64,000 nt of DNA from Paraspadella gotoi (taxonomy: Eukaryota; Chaetognatha): assembly GCA_051294375.1 (NCBI GenBank), contig CM119269.1, positions 17,033,143-17,097,142 on the forward strand, in the 5' to 3' direction. Both the position numbers and the translations under genes were made by a program. The notes beneath the pieces were generated by a model. It was given only the letters and a program-made list of their open reading frames with translations. It searched no databases and had not been told where the DNA came from. Below, one piece after another: positions 10,301-21,400 of this stretch; the first letter of the stretch is position 1; the number at the start of each line of letters is the position of its first letter.

Positions 10301-13116
10301 AGTATCTTATTAGATTATTAGTCTATTGTTTTTACTACAGTCCCTGAATATCGGTTGTGTACGTGGTTTTGATTAACTTTTAGGTTAATACTTAGTAAAG
10401 TATGAGTAAATGTTTCTTATGCCTATTTTTCGTGCATGTGCAATCACGGGACCATATAGAAATACGGTCAGGAGATCAGAAAGTCAATGCGGCATAGTTG
10501 GTGAAATACAGAAGGCTTCATATTATAAAATTTTTTTGTGACCAGAACACGTTCCGAGAAAACTACTGGACCAAATTTATTGAAATTTGGAATGAACAAT
10601 CCCTATGTGAATACAAATAGAAATATCAAGGCGAATTTCAATAATTGACCCCTGAGCCGAGATACCGGCCCTCTGGGGGGTCACCCATTGGGGCAAAAAA
10701 TGGTCAAAAATTTTTTACCAATTTTTCAAATATTTTTGTTTTGAACAGTCGCACAGACATTTACTATTCTACAAAAACCTATTTATTACCTCAAAAATGT
10801 TAGTTTACCTTAATTTTCATGAACATCAGCTGTTCAAGTCAGATTTGGAATAATTTTGGAAAATTGGAAGTAAAACGATGAACCATGCATCTTCAAACAA
10901 TGCTTAATTATTGAAAATTTATCAATTTTAGTTCTAAAATGTTTTTTTTACATGTTTAAAATGTAAATGCATCTGATGCTACTAAAAATATTAAAATATA
11001 AAAAAAAATTTTTAGCCTTTTTTGGCCCCCCAGGGGTCCAGCCCCAGGACCCCAGCCCCAGGACCCTGTATCTCTTGAATATCAAAATTCACCTCGATAG
11101 TTCCATTTATATCGTCATTAGGACTGTATATATAAAATTTTATAAAATTCGATCGAGTACTTTAGTGGGAACAGATTCTGGTCACAAAAAAGGGGTACTG
11201 TGGCGGTATATTCACACCGCCTCACGTCCACCATCGTTCAGCCAAATCCATTGGCTCAGAAGGGGAACACACCATCCCAGGCGTAGTGTTCCATCCACAG
11301 TCCTAACGACTTCCCTCTGCGTTGGCAAAGCGAGACCGTTCTAGGGTAACCGCGCCAGTGACTGGAAGTGTCACTGAGGGTCAGAAGCCCCCAAAGCCAA
11401 CAGTGAGATGCCCCATCCCAGTGGGCATCACAGGCAACCCGGCTGTTGCCATAGTACCACATTTTATAATATGAAGCCTTCTGTACTTTTTATCTCACCG
11501 TCTTGGTGTGATAATCGTTTAGAATTGCTTCTTTGTGCCGTCGTCGTCACTCTTATTATTTTATATAAAAACTACTACGGTTTATATAGGGGCTACGACG
11601 ACTTATAATTTTTTTTTTATATAAAAACTACTACGAATTACGATTGATTTTTATAAAAGTGTGTTATCATAGTAAGTTTAAAATCTAGATATTTCTTCTC
11701 ATCTTTAAGATCTTTAAAATTGTCATTTTATTTGAATTTCCTTCTCATTATGATTTACTGCAGTATGCAAACTAGAATATAGAACTTACTGTAATATGCA
11801 AATTAGTATATAGTATACTACAGTCCTGTGCGCGCCACTTTATGACTTTAAATTTTTTTTTTAAATGGAATCAATGTTTAAATTTTATTAAAATGGGTCG
11901 TGGTTTAAGAGATATGATTTTTTGAACTTGTTCCAAAACCAAAATTTACTTTCATCTGCATGGATTTTTTCTAACTAGAAAAATTATAAAATGAAAAAGG
12001 CTGTCATTGTGAAAAAGCTTTTCGTTTTGATATTCTGATTGTTCAGATACCCAATGAGTATATCTGTAAGATGAACACAAATTTTTAAACATTTTTTTTT
12101 TCATAAAAATTTATCTTATAATTGGAAGGTCTTATTCGAATGCAAATATTTTTTTTTAATTCGATAAGAAAGTAAGTAAGCTGGACTAATGGGAGTTGTA
12201 AAATAAAAAAATGTCAGCAATTTTTTTACTAGAGTACAAAATCTGAAGTCGCTATATCAGATAATTTAGGCACAGTATTGGATAATTTTATTTTATTCCG
12301 ATATGAAATCCGTATAAAAGCTTCAGAATTATTGTCTTTCATCGTATATTTTAATAACTTAAATTATTATTTAGGGTTTGGGGGCAATCCAGCTATCCCT
12401 CCGGATATGCAGTGTAATTTTTTGATATTTTTAATTTATTTTAAGTTTTGCAAAATATTATAAAAAAAAGATTATTCTTAAATTTATCAGATTTTTTTGC
12501 TTTCAACTTTGCAGTAGAGTACTCTATTTTAAAAAATAATTGCTCCTAAACGGATAGCCCAATTTTAATAAAATTTATGCTAAGATAATCATCTTTCAAT
12601 AAATTTTACTCACTTTTAAAATTTAAAAAAAAATTTAAGTATATAGGGTAATTTTTAAACTCTGAAATAAAGTGGCGCGTTTTTTTTTTTTGTTTTTTTT
12701 GCACCCGAATCCTTAAAGAATTATTTGGTTACCCCGACAATTTATACAATCTTTCATCAAAGACGATCGAAATTTTTGACGAACTTTGTGTTAACAAATA
12801 ACGAAGTTTTGTTGCACATACTAAGTCTAAGAACCATGTTTTTATTACCTAACTTATTAATTTTCTATGTTTTTATTTTGTTTGTCTGTTAATGTATTTG
12901 GGCATTAATCTGTATCATTACTTGATGCGAATAAAAATTCCCCATATATAGACTTAGTTTTTGGAGTTTAATTTTATTTGGCGTTAATTAAAAAATTCCA
13001 TGCGTTTTTAGGACATCATCGCCCATTACGAAAAACTTCCTTACAAACCGACTGAATGGGGGGCTAACTATAAGCTCAAATCTCCTACTTATTCCTTCGA
13101 CACTCCATTCGATTAA
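7373..13116 (+). CDS. CLIC: Chloride intracellular channel (CLIC) protein, EXC-4/Clic type, 6 exons, 260 aa
   Basis: Exons are 7373-7471, 8250-8411, 8489-8620, 9448-9624, 10137-10244 and 13012-13116. All junctions are phase 0 with GT-AG borders. The product is 260 residues, the size of Drosophila Clic. After a 33-residue leader, ASTIDPDRKGACPICQRYFM carries the glutaredoxin-like CPIC motif (Cys45, Cys48) of the GST-type thioredoxin domain. The all-helical C-terminal domain includes FLCGEQMTFADCELLPKLQH, RVAAKAYKNFEMP and FTESCPADQDIIAHY. CLICs are soluble GST-fold proteins with thiol-transferase activity that can associate with membranes. C. elegans EXC-4 acts in tube formation. The SCPADQDII block favours a protostome Clic/EXC-4 orthologue over a vertebrate CLIC. 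Introns 1, 3 and 5 are packed with repeats. Confidence 0.95.
7520..7745 (-). mobile_element. tRNA-derived SINE-like copy 1 (CLIC intron 1)
   Basis: Read on the minus strand, the copy begins with TTGGCTAAGACAGCTAAGT, which resembles a pol III A box. About 40 bases later comes GGTTTCAATCCC, one or two mismatches from the B-box GGTTCGAATCC. A body with ATGGTGTTGGCATAA and AGTGACATGGAGTGGTCAC follows. The same body is repeated in copy 2 at 7930-8170. The element lies antisense to CLIC and encodes no protein. Confidence 0.5.
7930..8195 (-). mobile_element. tRNA-derived SINE-like copy 2 (CLIC intron 1)
   Basis: This is a diverged direct repeat of the copy at 7520-7745. The shared blocks are ATGCCAACACCATCACACT, AGCATGACCGTGA, TCAGGGCTTTG and GGGAAGATG (plus-strand text). 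Both copies are also flanked by GAGGCGAATTTA-GATT sequence. The B-box-like segment here is weaker (GGTTAAAATCC), so this copy is probably dead. Confidence 0.5.
8840..9325. mobile_element. Foldback element with about 220-bp inverted arms (CLIC intron 3)
   Basis: The left arm starts near TAATGAACATTTATG (8841). It passes through GCAGTAGGCCATATTTATAC and TTTTGCAGATTTGGATTTA, and ends in TTCATTAAGTGGGT at about 9030. The right arm (about 9115-9320) is its reverse complement with mismatches, beginning ACCCACTTAATGAA. A loop of about 80 AT-rich bases lies between. There is no ORF of note. Structure alone suggests a non-autonomous foldback/MITE element related to the one at 1846-2465. Confidence 0.65.
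10509..11483. mobile_element. TA-flanked inverted-repeat element with CAGAAGGCTTCATATTATAA ends (CLIC intron 5)
   Basis: CAGAAGGCTTCATATTATAA at 10509 is mirrored exactly by TTATAATATGAAGCCTTCTG ending at 11483. Each end is flanked by TA (10507-10508, 11484-11485), the target duplication of Tc1/mariner-like elements. Internal arms also pair imperfectly: TTTTGTGACCAGAA near 10542 against TTCTGGTCACAAAA near 11177, and CCCCTGAGCCGAGATACCGG against a RC block near 11040-11080. There is no transposase frame, so it is non-autonomous. It carries a second element at 11194-11458. Confidence 0.7.
11194..11458. mobile_element. 265-bp element nested in the CAGAAGG element
   Basis: It begins GGTACTGTGGCGGTAT and ends ATACTAT-type complement GTTGCCATAGTACC, giving short terminal inverted repeats (GGTACTrTGGC). 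It interrupts the right arm of the surrounding element exactly where the left arm is continuous (TATAAAATTTTTTTGTGACC at about 10525). It is GC-richer than its host and has no long ORF. Confidence 0.55.
11495..11820. repeat. Interspersed repeat copy (shared with 17385-17700)
   Basis: Blocks such as TGCTTCTTTGTGCCGTCGTC, TATATAAAAACTACTAC, TTTTATAAAAGTGTG, ATCATAGTAAGTT and CATTATGATTTACTGCA occur in the same order at 17385-17700 in TRAPPC9 intron 3. A partial third copy lies at about 17,795-17,900. The family is unknown, with no ORF. Confidence 0.55.
11821..12704. mobile_element. Tc1/mariner-like non-autonomous element (CAGTCCTGTGCGCGCCAC end), CLIC intron 5
   Basis: The left end is TA-CAGTCCTGTGCGCGCCAC (TA at 11819-11820). 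The right end is the diverged reverse complement AAAGTGGCGCG followed by a T tract and GCAC. Internal sequence (GGTTTAAGAGATATGATTTTT, AATAAAATTTATGC, GGGTAATTTTTAAACTCTGAA) is shared with the copy at 19994-21833. AT-rich, no transposase. Confidence 0.55.
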
Positions 13117-15441
13117 TTCCAGTGTGTCCAGGTTTGTGAATTTTTTTACTTAAACTAATATTCAGTTGATTCGCTTAATATTTTTATTTTAATTTTAAAA
13201 AAAATTGTTTTCAGAAGTGGTGCCTTTTATAGAAGAATCTGCAATGCAAGTTATGTTTGTGGAGTTTGGTCCTTTATGCATTATTTACAGCTCATTTTTA
13301 ATAATGCTTTCATTATCGAATATCCTTTGCGAAAAGTGATTTTTTAGAAAGGTTGATTCTACATTCCCTATTATTCCAAATTTTCGAAGATTTAATCTAT
13401 GCAGTTGCAGTCCTTCCATTTTTTGATTTACTGATTTGTAAGTATTTTTAATTGTACAACAAGTTTGCTGTATTTTCATGCAAATGGAGGAAGCGAATAT
13501 TATCCGCTTAATCATCAATAACGAAAGTTAAGTATTTTTTAAAAAATAATATAAGTGCAATTTAAGCAGTCATTTAAGGTTTGCCTCGTTTTACTACTTC
13601 ACGCTTGTTTATTAGATCCACTGTACATGACAAATGAGATTCGAATTATGACCCTAGTATTCTAACCTTTCACTAGTCTGTTACTGTTAATACGTGTTAT
13701 GATCAGCGTATATGCAGATAGTCTACATAATCAATAGTGAACAAGCAATCAGTATATTTTGAAGTCCAATTAAAAGTAGATAACCTGCTTTATAAATATG
13801 GCTTTGAAAAATGTTGTACTTTTGCCGAATCCAAAGATGATATTTACTAAGTGATTTTCTAAAAAATTTTACAAAGACGGATTCAATTACAGTTTATTTG
13901 CCGGATATGACAGATTTATCATTTATGAATTAATTTAATAGAGTAATGGACGAGTAGTTAATATTTATCAATATAATTGGCTATATTTAATCGGTTATTT
14001 CATTGATTGTTTCATACTTATTGATGAATAATAACTTTTGCATATTCCTCCACTTATTTGTTTACTGTAAGGCTAAGCGAAATGGAATATCAGAGCATTA
14101 TCTGATTGTTACAGTTTAATCTGAAGACATATCTGGTGATCTTTGAATACATTTATAGTCTATACCTCAAAGGATAACGAATTTGAGTCTAAAATAGTGA
14201 ATACTAGATACTTCCAACTGAGAAGCTATAGCTCTTTAAGAGGAAAGGTCATTCAGCATAACAATACGTAATCATTGATGTATTAGAGCTAATATATCGA
14301 GAAATTTATTATAATCATCAGTAATCACAAAAAAATAAGTTTTTATTTATATGTAAACAATCTGTTTTTAATAATTTTTTTTAAATGGGTAAATAACAAA
14401 ATTGTTAAGTTAAATGGGTAAGCACATTTTTTAAAGATTTGTTTTTCAATCTGGTTGTTAAAATATTCTAGGTAAGAAGTTAAAACACGGTATGGGTTAG
14501 TTTAGAAGGGGAGAATTAAACAATTAATCTCGTTACTCTGTTGGTTTTCCAGTCATGAACAAAATCTTCAGTTAAATAGATGGTAAAGAAATTCGAGCTA
14601 CAATGAATCTACACTGAATTTGAAGAGTTGCAGCCTAAACGACTGCAATAATATTGAATTCAAAATTTGATTAGCAATCTTAAAAACATTTGTAAAAATG
14701 TAATAGAGACATTTTGATAAACGCGTTCCAGTTAGAAAGAATTCGGGGTTAAAGTTTAAAAACGTTTCATTTTCAAGGATACAAGTTGAAATTTAAAAAT
14801 GTCTCTCTATTACATTTTTCTAATTAAGTAATAAAAAATTCATAAAAAATATCAGATGGATTGGCATTTTCGTTTGATCTGCAACTCTTCAGATAGGTTT
14901 CTTTTATTTTATATTATAATTAAAACCGATATAAAATGGGGTAGAATGCATCAAATGTTTAAAGTGAATACATTTTCGGAATTTGAAGTTGAATTGAATG
15001 ACCCTTTTTCTTAGTTTGTCGCAAATTGAAACTTGCTTCGTCACACGACCGACGAGATGAACAATTAGAAATTCAATAAAGAATACATTTTATTTATAGT
15101 CATGTTTCTCTTTATGGTTTTAATTTGCTATTTTCGTTACAGGTTATTTTCAATATCTTCAATTTCGTATATATATATATATATATATACATGAAGTATA
15201 TACATTTGCCAGTTAAACAGAATGACGGAATGTGGTGTAATTCAATGGAAAGGCAATAGAGGACTCTCGAGCTAGGCTGAACTTGTTTTGGATCGACAAG
15301 CATACGAATTTGCACCCGTCTTGTGTTAAATTCTGTATTATATTCTTTTGTCGATATTATTATTTATTATGATTACCACCATGATAAATGTATTTCCTGT
15401 ATAAAGTAAAACTTTGAGGTTAAAAAATCATACCACCAACA
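13117..15441. other. CLIC 3' flank and intergenic region before TRAPPC9
   Basis: AT-rich and without a convincing ORF. It contains an inverted-repeat element at 14618-14894 and a (TA)n run at about 15,168-15,188. The TRAPPC9 promoter should lie in the last part but shows no clear motif. Confidence 0.5.
14618..14894. mobile_element. Small inverted-repeat element (MITE-like)
   Basis: The outer ends TGAAGAGTTGCAG (14618) and CTGCAACTCTTCA (to 14894) are complementary. An inner pair AAAATGTAATAGAGACATTT (about 14695) and AAATGTCTCTCTATTACATT (about 14798) is also complementary. It has no ORF and is about 277 bp long. Confidence 0.5.
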
Positions 15442-18400
15442 ATGAGTTTTGCCGATTATTCTCAGTCTTTCGATGATCATAAAAGTCTTTTGATATTAGT
15501 GAGACCTGTTGGATTAATTAAGGTATGTTGCTTAGAACTTTGGGTACAACTTTAGCTACTTTTATTGATATAACAATCATGAACGTAATTTTTTTAGAGG
15601 TAAGCATATCAATAATTCGAGATATTTTGATTTAGGTAAATGCGTTTAATAAAGTTTTTGACGAAATAAATGCTTGTAGCAATGTATGTCTTGCATCTGA
15701 ATCTTCCCGGCGTCATCTACGGCTACGGTGCGTACATTTGTTACTCCATTGATTTGTCCGTTAACAAAAATAATTTTAAACTAATCTCCCCTTTGGTAAA
15801 ATTTTACATTCACAGTCTAAAATCTCTCTCTCTATCTCTCTTCAAACTAAAAAGTCTGTGAAAATATTTGTTTCACAAATCAATTCGTTTTTGCGCTGAG
15901 TAAGGTTTACATTGAAGTAGAAACATGTCCAAATTTGTTTCTTAATAAAACTCGTTGTAGTTAAACAAACAAGGAAAGGAAAGTAAAAATAATATTTTTG
16001 TTATATTTTTTAAACGGTTAGCAATTGGGTTAAGGTTGGTTAGGGTTAGGGGTAGTTAGGGATTTGTAATAAGTTTTTCTCCCCTTTCCAGTGTCATTTT
16101 TAGTCGGATCTGTTTATCAGCAGATCCCGACTCTATAATTCACTTTGTCGGTCCGTCGGTCCGCCCCCCCAATCTTGTCGGGCATTTACTTGTAAGAACA
16201 TCGAATTATGATAAATTATGCAAAAAAAAAGATGTCCGTCCATCCTACTTTTAAAAAAAAACCAATTACTCGTGATTAGATGGATGGATTGGAATGAAAT
16301 TTTGTAAATGGTTAGGGAAGTGTGTGATTGAGCTGGATATGAAGTTTCGATGGAATCGTCCGAAAAAAACCAAAAAATATATTTCATTATTTGAACACCA
16401 ATGGGTGCAATTGACCTGAAATTTTGTATGTGGGTAGGAAAGTGTGTGATTAAGCTGGAAATCAAGTTTCGATGGAATCGTTTGAGTGGAAATAAGTTTA
16501 AATGGAAAAAAACAAAAAACCTGTTTCACTAATTGATTATGCTTCTTTTTCTTTTTATATTAAATGTAAATGCAAGATGTATTAATTAATCAAATAATTA
16601 ATCAGTTAATTAATTAATCAATTATTAATTAATCAGTCACTTAATCAAAACAAACATTTAATTAATTATTTAATTACCGATAATGATCGTGGGCAGATCC
16701 GACATTGTTTGCTCAACTTGTTTTTATTTTTGCGTAGCGATATTTATATACGTCGCTCATAAGAAGCGAAAAAAAAATGTTTTAAATTTAAAAAAAAATA
16801 TTACCTTATTACCCTAACCCTAAACCACCCCTAAACCCCCCTTAACCCTAACCCCTCCTTAACCCCGGTCGGCGAAAGTAAAAGTAACCACCCTAACTAC
16901 CCTTAACCACCCTTAACCTTAAATACTCTAACCTTAACCAAATCTTACCGGGATTTGATATTATAAAAGCAAAAAATAATGGTAAAATTTTACTTTCGGG
17001 GTTTTAGTATCTTTTGAAAAATATTTTGAATTATATGCATATATGCGAATAAAAAAATAACCGACTGGTTAAGTTCCGGTCGTCAAAAGTAAATATATAT
17101 AATATATATATATAGAAGTTTACCGATATCTAAATTTCGCCCCACAGATTTAAAAGAACTTGCCCTATAGAGAATAACTCTTGGGGTGATTTTCAAGCAC
17201 ATCGAAAAGTGGTTGGAATTCTTTGTGTTGCGACATTTGAAACTGAAGATGAACTAGAAGAGGCTTACAAACATTATGAAATTCTTAGGGATAAGTATTC
17301 CTCTACGTTATTTGATAGGTAAGCATTTTTTAAAACTCATTATTTTCCCCTCAAGTACTGACAGCCCGTCGTGGCGAGATAAAGCGAAGGCCAGGCTTCT
17401 TTGTGACGTAGTCGTCGGCGTCTTCCGCGTCAGCGTCACGCTTTTTTATATAAAAACTACTACACTTTGATAGTTTTGGCTGGGACTTACCGTTTTTTTT
17501 TAAATAAAAATTATTATGAATTAAGAATAAGTTTTATAAAAGTGTGCAATCATAGTAAGTTACAAATTTAGATATGGCTTCTCATCTTGCAATAGCTTTG
17601 AAATTTTCATATTACATTTGGATTCAAGTATTTTTTGTTTTAATTTCCACTTCATTATGATTTACTGCAATATGCAAATTAGATTATGGTACTTTTTTAT
17701 TAATTTTCTTTGATACTATACCTTAGCGAGATCATATACTTTAAGATTTCTTTTATCTCGTCAGACTGGCTTAAGCCTGTTTTGGGCGTAGATAACCATT
17801 TCGTATTGCTTCTTTGTGCTATTGTCGTCATCGTCACGCTGTTTTAATATTAAAAAGAGCTCAAGTATATAACCATAACCAAATTTAAATATGGTTTTTT
17901 ATCATTGAGGTTTTTTAAATTGTTATGTTTCATATTCCTATATTCATTTGTTTTATTTATAAAACAATTTATATATATATAGTTCAGCTCTGCAGCGGTT
18001 TTTTAGCTCTCTCTCTAATTATATGTTGCTCTTTTTTTCCCCTCACTGTTCCGATTCGTCTAAAAACGAGTTAAGCTCTGCAGCGGCTGTCCAGCTTCTC
18101 TCTCTTTTTCTTTCTCTATCTTTTTTTTCTCTTTTTTTTTCTCTCTCTCTTACTCATACACGCATTTGTTTGTTTTAAGATGAATGACTCATCGCATCAT
18201 TGAATGATTATCATCGTATCATCGAATGATTATCATCGCATCAATAAATGACTATCATCGCATCAATGAATGATTATTATCCCATCAATGAATGATATTA
18301 TTCCATCAATGAATGATTATCGCATCAATGAATCATTATCATCGCATCCATCATTTGGTCATCATCGCACCAATAATTTGATTATCATCGCACCAATAAT

Positions 18401-21400
18401 TTGATTATCATCGCATCAATATTTGGTTATCATTGCATCAATATTTGGTTATCATTGCATCAATATTTGGTTATCATTGCATTCAATATTTGGTTATCAT
18501 CACATCAATATTTGGTTATCATATAAATATTTGGTTATTTTTTTTTTTTTTTTTTTTTTTTTTATTTTTTTTTTTACAGTCGTATACTTCTACTTTGGAA
18601 ACGACGTTTATCGAGGATTGACGGCGAGACTTATTACGATCACGAAGATACAAAAGTATCGGAATCTATCGGTCCTTGCTTACAAATAAGTTCTGGAGGT
18701 AGAAAAAAATCTCCGATATTCATTTTTTTCCCCCACATTCACATTTTCCCCAATAAATTGAAGTTCAAAAAAATAGCCTAAAAGACGCTGCGATAATTAT
18801 TTTTCTTTATATGCATTTTCAGAGGCTGGAGAAACAGAGATTGATTCCAATAGTCCATCGGATTTAAAATACTCGTTTCAAACCTCAATTGTGGAAACAA
18901 ATGAACGGATTGACTTTTTAAGCATCAGCAAATCAGATGTTGAAGTAAGTTTTTTGTTTAAGCATTGATTTTTTCATTTTATTCATTGCACTATGTCATC
19001 GCATCGTAACTCGCCCTTTTCGGATTTTTTTACTATGAGCTCGTAATAAATGTCTAAGACAAAGCATATGATATGATTTAGCCTATAGCTATAAATTAAT
19101 ATTGGCCGAAATGTTTGTAAAGACTAATTATCCAAACTTCAAAGTTTTCAAGCGGAATTAGCAAAAATGTGGTCAACCATTAAGTTGCCAAAATTTCTAC
19201 TTTATAAAAAGTTTTCCTGGTAGCATAGGAGAATAATCTTTTTGGTGCAAAACATTTGCAGTTCATATTTAATCGGCTATAAATTGTTTCGCTTTTTCGA
19301 ACAATTTTTTGATGAGAAGTGCTTTTAAAACTAATCACAAGAAAACAATTTTCGCAGTGTTAAGAATCAGAAAAAAGCAATTATCAATAATATTCAATAT
19401 TTTTAAATACAATTGTTTGGAGATCATGTTCCAACGAAAGGATTTCGTATTGATTTTGAAACAGTTATAGGACAAGGGATTTTCAATTATTAGCCAGGTT
19501 TCTGCATAAAAAAGTACTCGTCAATGTGTAGTATACAATGAATACTATACATATATCAGAAGGAATTTTAAAAAATCAGCGAATAAATCATTATACAAAA
19601 TTCTACCTGGTAGCAATAAAGCATAATTTTTTTTTTCTGCATCGCTTTTGTGACATTTTCATATGTTTAATAGTCCAAATCAAGCGTGATACAAATCTTC
19701 TCCATTTGATTCATTTGTACCTTGATAATTTTTCTTAAAGATTAGAATAAAGAAATTAAAAATTCAAGACCCTTAAATACTTACGAAGAATGATGAGTTT
19801 TCTCGTTTTAAGGAAAATTCCTGAAGTAATAAATATTAACTATATAGTACAATAGTATTTATTTAACAATGAACTACTCTTACTCTGTTATAATATGAAA
19901 TCGGTATAACAAATAGTATGTAATTTATATGTAGGGCTGATAACAGATTGAACTATGGGCTTAATATCAATATCATTTCATTTAGCTTGACTACATTCAT
20001 GTGCCAAAAAAACGCGCGACTTAAGATTCCAGACGCTCCATATTTTTAAAAATTGTAAAAGAAAAATTTATTTTTAAATCGGTGTATAAATTTGATGACA
20101 ATCGATTAAGTGGTTTAAGAGATATAATTTTTTAAACTTGAGTGTTTTAAAAAATGTAAAAATCAAGTTTTATTTTATTTTTCAATAACTTTTGTTATTA
20201 ATATTATTTAAGCATCTGAGTCTATCCACTTTGAGAAAAAAGTTTCGTGGGTTAATATTTTGGTCAGTATTTTTACATTCGCTGATTAATCCAGTTTTAT
20301 ACCAAAGTAGAAACTTGCTCACCCGGAAGAAACCAGATTTTTACGAGTTTTTTGAAAAGCATAATTTTGTATAAATAAAAATTTTTAAACTTGAACATCT
20401 TTCGTTTTTTCTTTGTTAAAACTCGCGTTAGTTTTTTTGGACGGGTGAAGCCGCGAACCTTACTTTACAAGCGTGAAATAAAAATGATAATCTTAATACA
20501 AGGTAGGGTAGTGCGGGGTAATTCGGAACGCTATTGGAAGTATTCAAATTTTTCACTTAGTAAGTTTATTTTAATTTTCTGGTAATATATCTAGGAAAGT
20601 GTCACCGATACAGATTGATGTAGTCGTTTTTATCCTCCGGCCCCTAAGGGTCGCATTTTTTTTTTAATTGAAAAGTGTTCCGTTTTACCATACCCTGGAG
20701 TGAAACGGAACACTTAATATATTATGTATAATTTTTTAAAAATATTACAAAAAGTAATAACTGAAACTGTTATTTGGCGCATAGTGCCTCTCATTGATGT
20801 TTTATGTATACAAAATTTTACATTCTTAAGTGGGTAAAATAATTTTTAATACTATGTTCTCAATTTTGAAAAATTAATGACTGTCAATAGATACCAAATT
20901 TATATATATTTTTTGATTTATAGTATTTTTGATAAATTTTTTTTATTTATTTTCATTCCTAAATATCGTCCCCATCTTTCTTTTCAATTAATATTGGTTT
21001 TTTCCCTTATTTTTTATTTACAATGTTATTTTTTCTTATTCTTTTTATTTATCATTTTAATTTATCTTTTTAAATTGTATTTTATTTTCTATTTCTTTTC
21101 ATAAATTATTATATTTATATTAATTTTATATTAATTTCATCTTAATTTTATTTCAAACTAATTTTGTAACCATATTTAGGCGTTAAATTCCATTCCAAAC
21201 TTTTGTATATTTTTTATTGCTAAAAATTGATTTTTTACTGTAACATTAATTGTATAATAATTTTTTTCGACTAATTATTTAACAAATATTGCTAACTGTT
21301 GTCAATACTAAGTAAATTATTACTAACACGTTATAAAAAGCATAAGAGGTAACACAGAATACTTACTTTACAGGTGTTCCGTTTTACCCCAATTGTAGCT

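Noticed and set aside
16133-16529. Two overlapping minus-strand ORFs sharing similar peptides ([13 protein letters not shown] / [13 protein letters not shown])
   Set aside because: They are frames through a two-copy, roughly 120-bp repeat in TRAPPC9 intron 2, with no further support.
18183-18540. Regular repeats that could suggest a CRISPR-like array
   Set aside because: The units are contiguous and drift gradually without unique spacers, and the context is a eukaryotic intron.
20877-21104. Hydrophobic 75-codon ORF inside the nested element
   Set aside because: Its Phe/Ile/Leu/Tyr-only composition comes from T-rich DNA. It is not a transposase and has no catalytic motif.
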